The notes beneath the pieces were generated by a model, which was not told the origin of the DNA, searched no databases, and saw nothing but the letters and a program-made list of their open reading frames with translations. The position numbers and the translations under genes are program-made. Shown here piece after piece: positions 17,661 through 26,518 of a DNA stretch of 64,000 nucleotides (positions within the stretch are counted from its first letter, which is position 1; every line of letters begins with the position of its first letter). This stretch comes from a bacterium. GTDB lineage: Bacteria > Cyanobacteriota > Vampirovibrionia > Gastranaerophilales > Gastranaerophilaceae. The stretch lies in contig JAFQNF010000044.1 of NCBI GenBank assembly GCA_017396025.1, positions 62,001-126,000 on the forward strand, in the 5' to 3' direction.

Positions 17661-20600
17661 ATGGTTGAAAAGTATATTAATGGTGTTATACAAAAATTCA
17701 AAACTGGTAAAACAACAGAACACAGTTTTAGGGGTGATTTACAGGACTTTGTTGAAAGAACCGTTATAGGTGTTCAAGCAATCAATGAACCCAGACGGCA
17801 GAAATGCGGTGCGCCAGATTACATCATACAGAAGAAAAATATACCTATCGGCTATATTGAAGCCAAAGACATAGATAAGAGTCTTGACTCTATTGATAAG
17901 ACGGAACAACTTGACAGATATAAGGCAAGTTTAGACAATCTTATCTTGACCAATTACTTAGAGTTCTGGTTTTATAGGAACGATGAACATGTTGACACTA
18001 TAAAGGTTGCAGAACTCTCTAATGGTAAGATTAAAACCTATGAAAAAGAATATCAAAGACTTATAAATGCTATACGAAACTTCTGTGACTATCGAGGTCA
18101 GACGATAAAATCTCCTAAACAGCTTGCTAACCTCATGGCACAAAAAGCTGTTATGATTAGAGATCTCATAATAAACTCACTTGAATTAGGGTGTAGTACA
18201 TCTTTAACAAGCCAGAGAGACGCTTTTAAACAAATATTACTTCATGATTTAACAAATCATACATTCGCTGATATGTACGCTCAGACTATTGCTTACGGTT
18301 TATTTGTTGCAAGGCTGAATGATACAACTTTAGAGGACTTTTCAAGACAGGAAGCTAGAGAACTAATATCAAAGAATAACCCATTTTTAAGGCAGTTGTT
18401 TGATTATATTTCAGGTGCTAATCTTGATGACAATCTTGTTTGGATAGTAGATGACTTAGTAGAGATATTTAGAGCGGTTGACCTAAATAAATTGCTTATG
18501 AATTATGGTAGAACTACTCAGATGTCAGACCCTTTTCTACACTTCTACGAGACCTTTCTGGAAAGTTATGACAAGGTTAATAAGGAAAAAAGAGGGGTAT
18601 ATTATACACCTCAACCAGTTGTAAGATTTATTGTTTCAGCAGTAGATACAATATTAAAAAATGAATTTAACCTATCTCATGGGCTTGCTGATGATTCCAA
18701 AATCAAGCACAAAAGATTCTTATATATTGATACTTCTAACAAAAAGGCAAAGCAACCCAAAGAAGTGTGGCAAGAAGAAGAAATATATAAAGTTCAAATA
18801 CTTGACCCTGCGACTGGTACTGGCACATTTTTAGCTGAGACAATACGTAAGATATACTCATACTTTGTAAATCAACAGGGGATATGGTCTCAATATGTTG
18901 ATAAGGCACTTATACCACGTCTTAACGGCTTTGAAATTATGATGACACCTTATGTTATGTGTCATTTGAAACTGGATTTATTATTACAGGACACCGGATA
19001 TAAGACTACAAGTCAGACAAACAGATTTAATGTGTATTTAACTAATGCTCTTGAACAAGATGAAGTAACGAAATATCCATTATTTTATTGGTTGTCAGAT
19101 GAAGCACGTCATGCAAATACAGTTAAGAATGATAAACCAATTATGGTGGTAATAGGTAATCCACCTTACAGTGGCGAGTCTGCTAATGGTAGCTTATTTA
19201 ATGATAACCTTGATGTGTATAAAAAAGAACCAACAGGGGAAAAGTTAAAGGAAAAGAACCCTAAATGGCTAAATGATGATTATGTTAAGTTTATACGTTT
19301 ATCGCAAGAGTTTATTGATAAGAATAAAGAGGGAGTCTTAGCATTTATCAATAATCATGCATATCTTGATAATCCTACATTTAGAAGTATGAGATATAGT
19401 TTATTAAAATCATTTGATAAGATATACATTATAGATTTACATGGGAATGCTAAACGTAAGGAAACTGCTAAAGACGGTTCTAAAGATGAAAATGTGTTTG
19501 ATATTCAACAGGGTGTAAGCATTAATATCTTTGTTAAGACAGGCATGAAGCAACCTAATGAACTCGCTAAGGTTTATCATGCTGAATTGTTAGGGTTAAG
19601 AGAGCATAAGTTTGAGTATTTGAATAACCATGAAATTAATAATATTGAATTTACTGAATTGCAACCAGTTGAACCGTATTATTTCTTTATTCCTAAGGAC
19701 TTTAATGAGAAAGTTGATTATGATAAAGGGTTCCAAATTGACGGTTTATTCAAAATTAGTTCTGTTGGTATTGTTACATCAAGAGATAATTTTGTTATAG
19801 CAAATAATAGTGAAACTCTAGCATACAGATTAAAAGACTTTTATACCAATTCATCACAGAATATTAGAACACAGTATAATATCAAAGAAAATAAGAATTT
19901 CAATATAGACAATATTCTTAGAACAACATCTTATGATGACAATTACATCAAGAAAATATCTTACAGACCATTTGATATAAGGTCTTTGTATTATAATCAG
20001 CCTCTAATAGAAAGACCGAGATATAGCGTAATGAAAAACTTTATTAAAGGTTCTAATATAGGTTTAGTAACTGTCAAAGTGCAACCACAATCTATGCCTT
20101 GTTCTTATTATTTTATATCAGATAATATTATACCTAATGGCTACATTCGGTCAGATAGTGTTAGCATTGACTCTATATTTCCATTGTATTTATATGATGA
20201 TGACTCCGAACAAAAGTCATTCTTTACACAGAACCGTAAGCCTAACTTCAACATGGATATAATTCATTCTATTGAAACGGCTTTAGGGTTGTCATTTACA
20301 CCAGAGAAAGAAGAAACAAAGGGTACATTTGCACCGATTGACATATTAGATTACATTTATGGTGTTCTGCACTCTAACAAGTACAGAACCAAGTATAAAG
20401 AGTTTTTGAAAATAGACTTTCCACGTATTCCATACCCTGCAAATAAAGACTACTTCTTTAATGTTACTGAATTAGGTAAGAGACTCCGAGAAATACACCT
20501 TATGGAAGCTCCAGAAGTAAAGGAATACATAACGTCATACGGTGTCAGCGGTGATAATGAAGTCATCAAACCAGAATACAAAGACAATAAAGTATATATT

Positions 20601-20804
20601 AACCGCACTCAATACTTTGATAACGTGCCAGAAATAGCATGGAACTTCTACATAGGCGGTTATCAGCCTGCGCAAAAGTGGCTCAAAGACCGTAAAGACA
20701 GGATATTAAGTTATGATGAAATCCTGCACTATCAGAAAATCATCAAAGCACTTGTATTGACTAATGACATTATGCAACAGATAGATGAAATTATTGAGGT
20801 GTAG
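17661..20804 (+). CDS. Single-chain restriction-modification enzyme, type ISP/IIG-like, without helicase
   Basis: A 1047-residue protein likely to combine DNA cleavage, adenine methylation and target recognition. The N-terminus has a PD-(D/E)xK-type site: APDY (D53) followed by GYIEAKD (E67, K69). The N6-adenine methyltransferase domain shows motif I DPATGTGTFLAET (about residue 383) and motif IV GNPPYSG (about residue 497). The C-terminal 400 residues resemble the type ISP specificity domain. True type ISP enzymes also carry a DEAD-type translocase, and none is visible here. It probably has no Shine-Dalgarno leader. Its stop lies one base before the ATG of the Mrr-like gene. Codon choice (more C/G in third positions, e.g. 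CCCAGACGG) differs from nearby genes and suggests acquisition. Confidence 0.85.
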   Translation: MVEKYINGVIQKFKTGKTTEHSFRGDLQDFVERTVIGVQAINEPRRQKCGAPDYIIQKKNIPIGYIEAKDIDKSLDSIDKTEQLDRYKASLDNLILTNYLEFWFYRNDEHVDTIKVAELSNGKIKTYEKEYQRLINAIRNFCDYRGQTIKSPKQLANLMAQKAVMIRDLIINSLELGCSTSLTSQRDAFKQILLHDLTNHTFADMYAQTIAYGLFVARLNDTTLEDFSRQEARELISKNNPFLRQLFDYISGANLDDNLVWIVDDLVEIFRAVDLNKLLMNYGRTTQMSDPFLHFYETFLESYDKVNKEKRGVYYTPQPVVRFIVSAVDTILKNEFNLSHGLADDSKIKHKRFLYIDTSNKKAKQPKEVWQEEEIYKVQILDPATGTGTFLAETIRKIYSYFVNQQGIWSQYVDKALIPRLNGFEIMMTPYVMCHLKLDLLLQDTGYKTTSQTNRFNVYLTNALEQDEVTKYPLFYWLSDEARHANTVKNDKPIMVVIGNPPYSGESANGSLFNDNLDVYKKEPTGEKLKEKNPKWLNDDYVKFIRLSQEFIDKNKEGVLAFINNHAYLDNPTFRSMRYSLLKSFDKIYIIDLHGNAKRKETAKDGSKDENVFDIQQGVSINIFVKTGMKQPNELAKVYHAELLGLREHKFEYLNNHEINNIEFTELQPVEPYYFFIPKDFNEKVDYDKGFQIDGLFKISSVGIVTSRDNFVIANNSETLAYRLKDFYTNSSQNIRTQYNIKENKNFNIDNILRTTSYDDNYIKKISYRPFDIRSLYYNQPLIERPRYSVMKNFIKGSNIGLVTVKVQPQSMPCSYYFISDNIIPNGYIRSDSVSIDSIFPLYLYDDDSEQKSFFTQNRKPNFNMDIIHSIETALGLSFTPEKEETKGTFAPIDILDYIYGVLHSNKYRTKYKEFLKIDFPRIPYPANKDYFFNVTELGKRLREIHLMEAPEVKEYITSYGVSGDNEVIKPEYKDNKVYINRTQYFDNVPEIAWNFYIGGYQPAQKWLKDRKDRILSYDEILHYQKIIKALVLTNDIMQQIDEIIEV

Positions 20805-20805
20805 T

Positions 20806-21891
20806 ATGTTTCTTAATAAAATAGTTGATTGGCAAGGGTTTGAACAATTCGTAACTGATTTATATAAAGATGACGGTGATGTGAAAGTAGAACATAATGT
20901 TACTCTTAAAGGTAAATCAAATGCCAACAGACAGATTGATGTACTAATTACAAGAAAATCAAAACTACATAGCTATCAGACTATGGTTGAATGCAAATAC
21001 TGGAATAAGAAAGTTGAACGTAACACAGTTGATATAGTATATGCAGGAATGGACGACCTCAATATTGAAAAGGGAGTTATATTTACAACAACAGGATATG
21101 AAAAAGGTGCAATAGAGTATGCTAAATCTAAGAATATAGATATTTTCTTAGTAAGAGATTTAACACCAGAGGAATGGGGATTACCAGGTCAAATTATACA
21201 ATTCTACTTACATCTTATAACAGCCAGTATGGATAATTTTAAGTTTATTAATACGGTATGTATTCCTGTAGTTGAAGTATACCCTAAAACATTGAATATA
21301 CATATTGAATTATCTAAAGATATGATATTCCCAGATGAATATCAGTTATATTCAATAAAGAATGGAAATAAAGGTGATAATCTTATAAAATATATTTTAT
21401 CTGCACGTCATAGCTTATTATCAGAGATGACAAAAGATACGTTTATATTAAATAATGGTGAGGAATGTATTCAAGAGGTTAAAGCAACTGCAATATTAGA
21501 TTTTTCCAAGTTTGAATACAGACAATTACGCAATCAATACGGTGCAATTAATCTTTCTCAAATAATGTTTGATATAACAGCACACTTATCACAATTTGCA
21601 ATTAAAATTGACAAGGCTGAAAGTTACAATATAGCATTGGCTATACAAAATTACATAGACAATCAAATTAATCTTGTATATCAAAAACAAGGTCAAGAGG
21701 GTTTAACTTTAACAGATAATATTTATGATAAATTTGTTAAGCAAGCAACATCTAATAAAGATGTTTTGCAGAATGGTTCTATATTCAAGGTTATGTGTGA
21801 ATACTGGGTTACGCCAGATAATAAAAAAAACAAGACTGTTATTGAAAAGAAAATTGATAAACCTATCTTATTAGAAGTAAAAACAGTTTAG
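20806..21891 (+). CDS. Mrr-like restriction endonuclease
   Basis: A 361-residue protein. The N-terminal 120 residues look like an Mrr/REase_5 nuclease: DWQGFEQFVTDLY, then RQIDVLIT (metal-binding Asp), VECKYW (E-x-K) and GVIFTTTGYEKGAIEYA. The C-terminal two thirds have no motif I recognise and may bind DNA or a partner. The frame is open from 20785, but GAGGTG at 20796-20801 is better placed for the ATG at 20806. It lies one base after the restriction-modification gene and is cotranscribed with it. It may be a second nuclease, perhaps modification-dependent, or an accessory to the first enzyme. Confidence 0.75.
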   Translation: MFLNKIVDWQGFEQFVTDLYKDDGDVKVEHNVTLKGKSNANRQIDVLITRKSKLHSYQTMVECKYWNKKVERNTVDIVYAGMDDLNIEKGVIFTTTGYEKGAIEYAKSKNIDIFLVRDLTPEEWGLPGQIIQFYLHLITASMDNFKFINTVCIPVVEVYPKTLNIHIELSKDMIFPDEYQLYSIKNGNKGDNLIKYILSARHSLLSEMTKDTFILNNGEECIQEVKATAILDFSKFEYRQLRNQYGAINLSQIMFDITAHLSQFAIKIDKAESYNIALAIQNYIDNQINLVYQKQGQEGLTLTDNIYDKFVKQATSNKDVLQNGSIFKVMCEYWVTPDNKKNKTVIEKKIDKPILLEVKTV

Positions 21892-21899
21892 TATGTAAG

Positions 21900-21915
21900 T
21901 TGGGTTTAAACCCAA
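21900..21915. repeat. 16-bp perfect palindrome after the Mrr-like gene
   Basis: TTGGGTTTAAACCCAA, starting a few bases after the Mrr-like stop codon. It has no T-tract, so it is not a classic terminator. It may be an mRNA end stabiliser or a binding site. Confidence 0.5.
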
Positions 21916-22055
21916 TAGCAAGAAACCGTATTTTTTATGCGCAAAATTTTTCAAATAGTCTTTAAAAAAACTGCAGGGTTTGAAGTAATTAGCTATTTTG
22001 CTGATGAATAATTCGCTAATATACTTTAAAATACTTTATAAATACATAAAATACG

Positions 22056-22084
22056 TTGAAATGTTGTACCAATTTTGGTACAAT
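22056..22084 (+). promoter_or_regulatory. Antitoxin promoter with overlapping palindromic operator
   Basis: TTGAAA (22056-22061), a 17-bp spacer and TACAAT (22079-22084) form a good promoter. TTGTACCAA-TT-TTGGTACAA (22064-22083) is a perfect inverted repeat covering the spacer and most of the -10. That is the expected position for autorepression by the HTH antitoxin that follows. Confidence 0.7.
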
Positions 22085-22117
22085 ATAATTAGTTAGGTTG
22101 TTATTATAGGGAAAGAA

Positions 22118-22402
22118 ATGTTAGATAAGAAACATATAGGTTCTAATTTTGATGAGTTTCTTCAAGAAGAAGGTATTCTTGAAGAGGCTGAGGCTATTGC
22201 TATAAAAAGAGTAATTGCTTATGCTTTAAAACAAAAAATGGATGAAGAAAATATTTCGGTTAACAGATTAGCTAAAGAATTAGATACTTCTAGAAGTGCT
22301 GTAATTAGAATTTTAGACCCAGAAAATACATCTATAACGCTAAATACTATAACTAAAATATCTAGATTCTTGGGAAAAAAAGTTTCTTTATCTTTTGCAT
22401 AA
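22118..22402 (+). CDS. HigA-like antitoxin, XRE-family HTH
   Basis: A 94-residue protein. The first 35 residues are acidic, and an HTH of the Cro/C1 type fills the rest (ISVNRLAKELDTSRSAVIRI, then TLNTITKISRFLGKKV). It probably binds and neutralises the HigB-like toxin on the opposite strand and represses its own promoter at the 20-bp palindrome just upstream. The RBS is AGGGAAAG. Its 3' end overlaps the toxin's 3' end by 15 bp. Antitoxin assignment rests on the partner; the DNA-binding fold is clear. Confidence 0.8.
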   Translation: MLDKKHIGSNFDEFLQEEGILEEAEAIAIKRVIAYALKQKMDEENISVNRLAKELDTSRSAVIRILDPENTSITLNTITKISRFLGKKVSLSFA

Positions 22403-22744
22403 GTCCTTATATCGTTTAATTGCGATATCAAGTTCTTTTTGTGGTGTTTTTTGTGTCTTTTTGATGAATGCATGCAGTAGAATTAATGTATCATCTTCAA
22501 CATAAAAGATAATACGTGCTATGCCGTCTGTTATTTTGCATCTGATTTCTTCAAGACCATCAGTCCCTTGTAAAACTCGAGTTAGAGGCATTCCTATAGG
22601 ATAACCATATTGAACTGTTTTTATGTCTTCTGCAATGATTCGTTTATCTTTTAAAGATAAATCTTTCATCCATTTTTTAACTGGTTCGTTTCCTAGTTCA
22701 GTTGCATAAAAATATACTTTTAATTCTTCTATTCTTTTAGACAT
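22388..22744 (-). CDS. HigB/RelE-like toxin (phage Gp49-like family)
   Basis: A 118-residue basic protein. Signature features of the Gp49/HigB group are the GNEPVKKWMKDL segment, EIRCKITDGIARIIFYV in the core strand, and HAFIKKTQKTPQKELDIA near the C-terminus. Members cleave mRNA on the ribosome. It is convergent with the antitoxin, not in the usual same-strand pair. On the minus strand an extended -10 (TGC then TATAAT, 22756-22751) ends 6 nt before the ATG and there is no RBS, so its mRNA should be leaderless. Confidence 0.82.
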   Translation of the reverse strand: MSKRIEELKVYFYATELGNEPVKKWMKDLSLKDKRIIAEDIKTVQYGYPIGMPLTRVLQGTDGLEEIRCKITDGIARIIFYVEDDTLILLHAFIKKTQKTPQKELDIAIKRYKDLCKR

Positions 22745-22750
22745 AAGCTA

Positions 22751-22769
22751 ATTATAGCATATTTTATGC
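22751..22769 (-). promoter_or_regulatory. Toxin promoter (extended -10) with small inverted repeat
   Basis: On the minus strand, TATAAT at 22756-22751 is preceded by TGC. GCATA-TTT-TATGC (22757-22769) forms an inverted repeat just upstream. The start codon at 22744 lies 6 nt downstream. The 13 bases around the -10 closely match those in front of the restriction-modification gene. Confidence 0.6.
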
Positions 22770-22794
22770 GCATTTTTTTGTGGCTATTTGTTTT

Positions 22795-23037
22795 TTATTT
22801 CAGAACCTCATTATTTGAAAAATTTTCATTATAAGTTTCTTGCGGTTTTGTTTTGCAGTAGATATTATCTTCTTCTTTTACATTCACAGGTTTTATATTG
22901 CTAACTTTTTCTTTAATTTCCTCTTTTTTTGCTGCTTCTCTTGCTTCTCGAATTCTATCTGATAAAACAAGTTCTTGAGCACAAACCAAATTAAATGAGT
23001 TCATAATTAGCAAACTTAAAATGAATAATTTTCTCAT
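22795..23037 (-). CDS. Small exported protein
   Basis: An 80-residue protein of unknown function. MRKLFILSLLIMNSFNLVCA forms a signal peptide with cleavage before QE. The mature part is charged, with a helical Arg/Lys/Glu-rich stretch and a single Cys. GGAGGAG lies directly before the ATG at 23037; an upstream in-frame ATG at 23055 has no such RBS and would spoil the signal peptide. It lies downstream of nagZ on the same strand but after a 50-bp gap. Confidence 0.6.
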   Translation of the reverse strand: MRKLFILSLLIMNSFNLVCAQELVLSDRIREAREAAKKEEIKEKVSNIKPVNVKEEDNIYCKTKPQETYNENFSNNEVLK

Positions 23038-23087
23038 ATCTCCTCCGTTTTTCATATTTTGGTTGAGATAAAGAAAAAAGTTATGCC

Positions 23088-24086
23088 TTAGCGGATTATT
23101 CCATATTGGCGTTTTAAATTTATTATTTTATCAAAAGAATTTTCAATTTTTTCTTCTGGGATAATGCCTTCAATTACAGCCTTTTCGAGTTTTTCTATTA
23201 GTTCAACAATATCTTTTGTTGTATCTCTAAAAATAAACATATTTATTCCAGCATTAATTGCTTTTATGCAAGCTTCAAGCTTTGTAAACCCTTTGATTCC
23301 GTTCATTTCCATATCGTCGGTAATAATAACACCATGAAAATTCATTTCATTAATTAGTAAATCATCTATTATTTTTTTAGAAATTGAAGCAGGATTTGTT
23401 TCGTCAAAAGCTGGATATAACACATGTGCTGCCATTATTGCTGGCAAACCAATTTTTATTGCTTCTTCAAATGGTTTTAGGTGTTCTTGCATTTCTTCTT
23501 TAGATAAATCTATTGTTGGCAAGGTTTTATGTGAATCCGCACTTGCTGCACCGTGTCCAGGGAAGTGTTTCCCTACTGTTATAATTCCATATTTTTCATA
23601 TTCTTTTATTACTACTTTTGAGCCTGCAACAACATCATCAGCGTTTGAAGAAAAAGCACGTTCACCAATAATTGGGTTATCTTTATTAGTATTCACATCT
23701 AAGACGGGAGCAAAATTCATATTTATTCCGTAGCCTTTTAATTCAAGAGCTATTTCTTTAGTTTGATTTTGAAGATATGAAAGCCCCATTTCATAAGCAT
23801 TTTTTGCGCTTAGATATTTCTTCCCATTGTGGATTTTTTCTGTTCTTTCTACTCTTCCCCCTTCTTGGTCAATGCTATAAAACATTGGGATAGAAGCTTT
23901 TTCGCTAATTGATGAGATAAGCTCTCTAAATTGTTTTTCATTAGAAATATTTTGAGTAAAAAATATAACTCCACCAAGACCATTTTCAACTAGGTTTATA
24001 AAGTTTCTATTAAAAGCGAGGCTTTGTCCAGAAAATCCTGTTATAAACATTTGTGAGATTTTTTGTCTTAGTGTTAAATTTTCCAT
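23088..24086 (-). CDS. nagZ: Glycoside hydrolase family 3 beta-N-acetylhexosaminidase NagZ
   Basis: NagZ removes N-acetylglucosamine from muropeptides during peptidoglycan recycling in the cytoplasm. The 332 residues form a single GH3 barrel. The diagnostic NagZ loop KHFPGHGAASADSHKTLP occupies residues 173-190, with the His acting as general acid/base. The nucleophile lies in IITDDMEMNG (about residue 257). There is no signal peptide, consistent with cytoplasmic action. It starts 2 bp after the stop of the GH13-like gene and is cotranscribed with it. Confidence 0.93.
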   Translation of the reverse strand: MENLTLRQKISQMFITGFSGQSLAFNRNFINLVENGLGGVIFFTQNISNEKQFRELISSISEKASIPMFYSIDQEGGRVERTEKIHNGKKYLSAKNAYEMGLSYLQNQTKEIALELKGYGINMNFAPVLDVNTNKDNPIIGERAFSSNADDVVAGSKVVIKEYEKYGIITVGKHFPGHGAASADSHKTLPTIDLSKEEMQEHLKPFEEAIKIGLPAIMAAHVLYPAFDETNPASISKKIIDDLLINEMNFHGVIITDDMEMNGIKGFTKLEACIKAINAGINMFIFRDTTKDIVELIEKLEKAVIEGIIPEEKIENSFDKIINLKRQYGIIR

Positions 24087-24088
24087 AG

Positions 24089-26380
24089 TTATCTCTTAAT
24101 TTTAAATATTCTAAATGTTGATGGCTCTAGTTCAAAAGCTTCGATTGTTTTGATGTTTGGTTCTGAATAATGTTCAACAAAGTCTTTTTTATCTTCTTCC
24201 CAAACATATTCGCAAGCTAGAGTGAAATCACCTGGGATTTCGATTTTTTTGCCTTTTATAGCATTATTTGTTTTGATTGTATATTCCATTGTTCCATCAG
24301 ATTTCTGTTTTAAAACTTTTTCATTAGATGGTAAGTAATTTGCAACAATGATTAGGCATTCTTTTACTGTTTCTTTTGAAATCATCCAGCTTATAAACCC
24401 ATTTTTTTGCTCATTAATGATTTGTGCTTCGCCATCTATTGTTAATTCGTTGTTTAGTGCAAATCTTCTTATTGCATCAAATCTATTGAAGAAATCTTCA
24501 TCATCATTTCTTATTAAAGATACTTCATCTTGAATTGTTGCTTCAATTCCATCTTTAGAGAATGATTCATCACCATCAACGTACATTGTTGGTCTTTGTG
24601 CAAGTTTTCCTCCTGGTAAAAATTTGAATTTAAACCATTTAAATAGGGCTTCATCTCTATCCATTAACCCAAGATATCTATTAACAGTTCTAAATTCTCC
24701 ATCTTGATTGTTATATGTTTTTAGGACAGAAATACACGAATTTTTGTTTGATGAGCTGTTATAGTCTTGTAATTCTCTATTATTGTTAATGACTTCTGCT
24801 GGTGTTTTTTCGCAATCTGTTTTTGTATCGTTGCCCCAAAGAACATCAAAGTTCATGTCTTGATGATATTCTTTATAGTATCCACTCCATAAACGGTATT
24901 CTGCCATTGAAGCAAAGTGTGGGACTCTTGATTTTAAAATTTCATTTGCTTTTTTTAGTAAAAATCTTGGTGCACGATAACTAATTGGTCGAAGATTTGC
25001 TTCGCTCATTTCATCAACGACAAAATCAGAATGTGTCATTCTATAACCGTCAAAATTGTATTCTTCCTGAAGCTTTTGTAGATAATCTACATAGAAGTTT
25101 ATAACAGGAAGATTGTACTCTCCATTTTCAAGATATACAAAATAGAATGGTGCTTGGCAGTCTGAATCTGCAAATTTAGAGACATCAAGACCTTTTGCGT
25201 TGTAGTGCCTGAATACTGGGTATGAACCGCATTCAGACATTTTTTCAAATACAGGAATGCCACTTGAACACCAAGCTCCATCAGGGAGTGTCCATAAGCC
25301 TTCATCCATTAATTTGCCAATAATCTCGCCTCTTTTTTTGATATCAGAATCGTTTTTGATTTTGTTAAATTTAACGCCTTCAACTGTTTCTATAATATTT
25401 TTAACTCTTTTAACAAGCTTCTTTTGCTCGTCTTTTTTCGTCATATAGTTAGAAAGTTCTTTTTTCTTTTCTTCGAGCTCATCTCTAAAACGGTTGTATA
25501 TTGGTTTGAATTCTGGCGCTAAATCAACAGAACCACTTTTTAGTGTTGTTTTATAGATGTTTCTAACAATTGTGACATCGTCTTCGTCATATTCTGTTGA
25601 TAACTTTATTGCTACATAATTTAATGATTTAGAAATTTCTTCTGTTAAAAATTTAACATCAATCCAACGAACTAATTCTGGATGTGCCAAAATTGTTTTT
25701 GAAAATCTTCCTGTTTGTGGAAAAACATCATAAATAACAGGATGTCCTGCTAATTGAGCAAGAGAAATAAATAATTTTATTTGTTCTTTTGCGCAAATAC
25801 CTAATTCTTTTAGTTTGTTATCTGTAATATTTTCGCTTACTTCTTCTGATGATGCTGTTAAGTAAGCATTTCCAAAATCACGTGGATGAAATGGTACTAA
25901 ATACACGGTTGTTGATAAAATATTTTTTTTATCATTTCCTGATGGAAGAATTACAATTTGCCTTAGCCAATCAAGGAATTTTGCAGGGCTAGAATCTATT
26001 GTTCCATCTCCAAGCGCTGCTAAATTAATATATTTAATGTCGTGCTGTTCTTTTTTTATCCATTCAGCATTTTGATAACCAGCTCTTTTGACTGCGCTTA
26101 TTTCATTTTCATCAAAATTTAAATTATTTTCTTTAAATGTGTTATTAAGTTCTAATTTCTTTTCAAGACAAAAAATAACTTCTGTTGGCGTTAACTGTTC
26201 AATTGCTTTTGTTTGCGAATATGGTAAATAACCGTATTTTTCAATAAGAGAAGATAATTCTTGTTTTCTTTCAAATGAAATTGTTTCTTTTGAATAAAAG
26301 TTCTTAACAATAGAATATTGTTTTTTTAAAACCTCTAATTTATCGACTTTAGGCGCTTTCTTGAAAAGAAAATCAAACAT
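24089..26380 (-). CDS. Divergent GH13-like (alpha-amylase superfamily) protein
   Basis: A 763-residue cytoplasmic protein. The segment EEYNFDGYRMTHSDFVVDEM at about residue 440 matches the GH13 region II pattern (DGFRxD, with the position of the nucleophile apparently changed to His-Ser-Asp). AEYRLW further on may be the acid/base region. A helical insert of about 60 residues precedes the barrel. The C-terminal 100 residues look like an all-beta domain. It is cotranscribed with nagZ. It may act on an alpha-glucan, but the core motifs are weak, so catalytic activity is uncertain. Confidence 0.55.
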   Translation of the reverse strand: MFDFLFKKAPKVDKLEVLKKQYSIVKNFYSKETISFERKQELSSLIEKYGYLPYSQTKAIEQLTPTEVIFCLEKKLELNNTFKENNLNFDENEISAVKRAGYQNAEWIKKEQHDIKYINLAALGDGTIDSSPAKFLDWLRQIVILPSGNDKKNILSTTVYLVPFHPRDFGNAYLTASSEEVSENITDNKLKELGICAKEQIKLFISLAQLAGHPVIYDVFPQTGRFSKTILAHPELVRWIDVKFLTEEISKSLNYVAIKLSTEYDEDDVTIVRNIYKTTLKSGSVDLAPEFKPIYNRFRDELEEKKKELSNYMTKKDEQKKLVKRVKNIIETVEGVKFNKIKNDSDIKKRGEIIGKLMDEGLWTLPDGAWCSSGIPVFEKMSECGSYPVFRHYNAKGLDVSKFADSDCQAPFYFVYLENGEYNLPVINFYVDYLQKLQEEYNFDGYRMTHSDFVVDEMSEANLRPISYRAPRFLLKKANEILKSRVPHFASMAEYRLWSGYYKEYHQDMNFDVLWGNDTKTDCEKTPAEVINNNRELQDYNSSSNKNSCISVLKTYNNQDGEFRTVNRYLGLMDRDEALFKWFKFKFLPGGKLAQRPTMYVDGDESFSKDGIEATIQDEVSLIRNDDEDFFNRFDAIRRFALNNELTIDGEAQIINEQKNGFISWMISKETVKECLIIVANYLPSNEKVLKQKSDGTMEYTIKTNNAIKGKKIEIPGDFTLACEYVWEEDKKDFVEHYSEPNIKTIEAFELEPSTFRIFKIKR

Positions 26381-26518
26381 ATTTTACCTCGTACTCTTAC
26401 AACCTTGTAACACAATTAACAGCCTAATTAAAATATAGTATTATTTTAGTATTAACGCAAGGTTTTATTTGCGAACTAGGTAAGTATTGGAGAGAGAAAT
26501 ATTAATCTAAAGGTTTAG

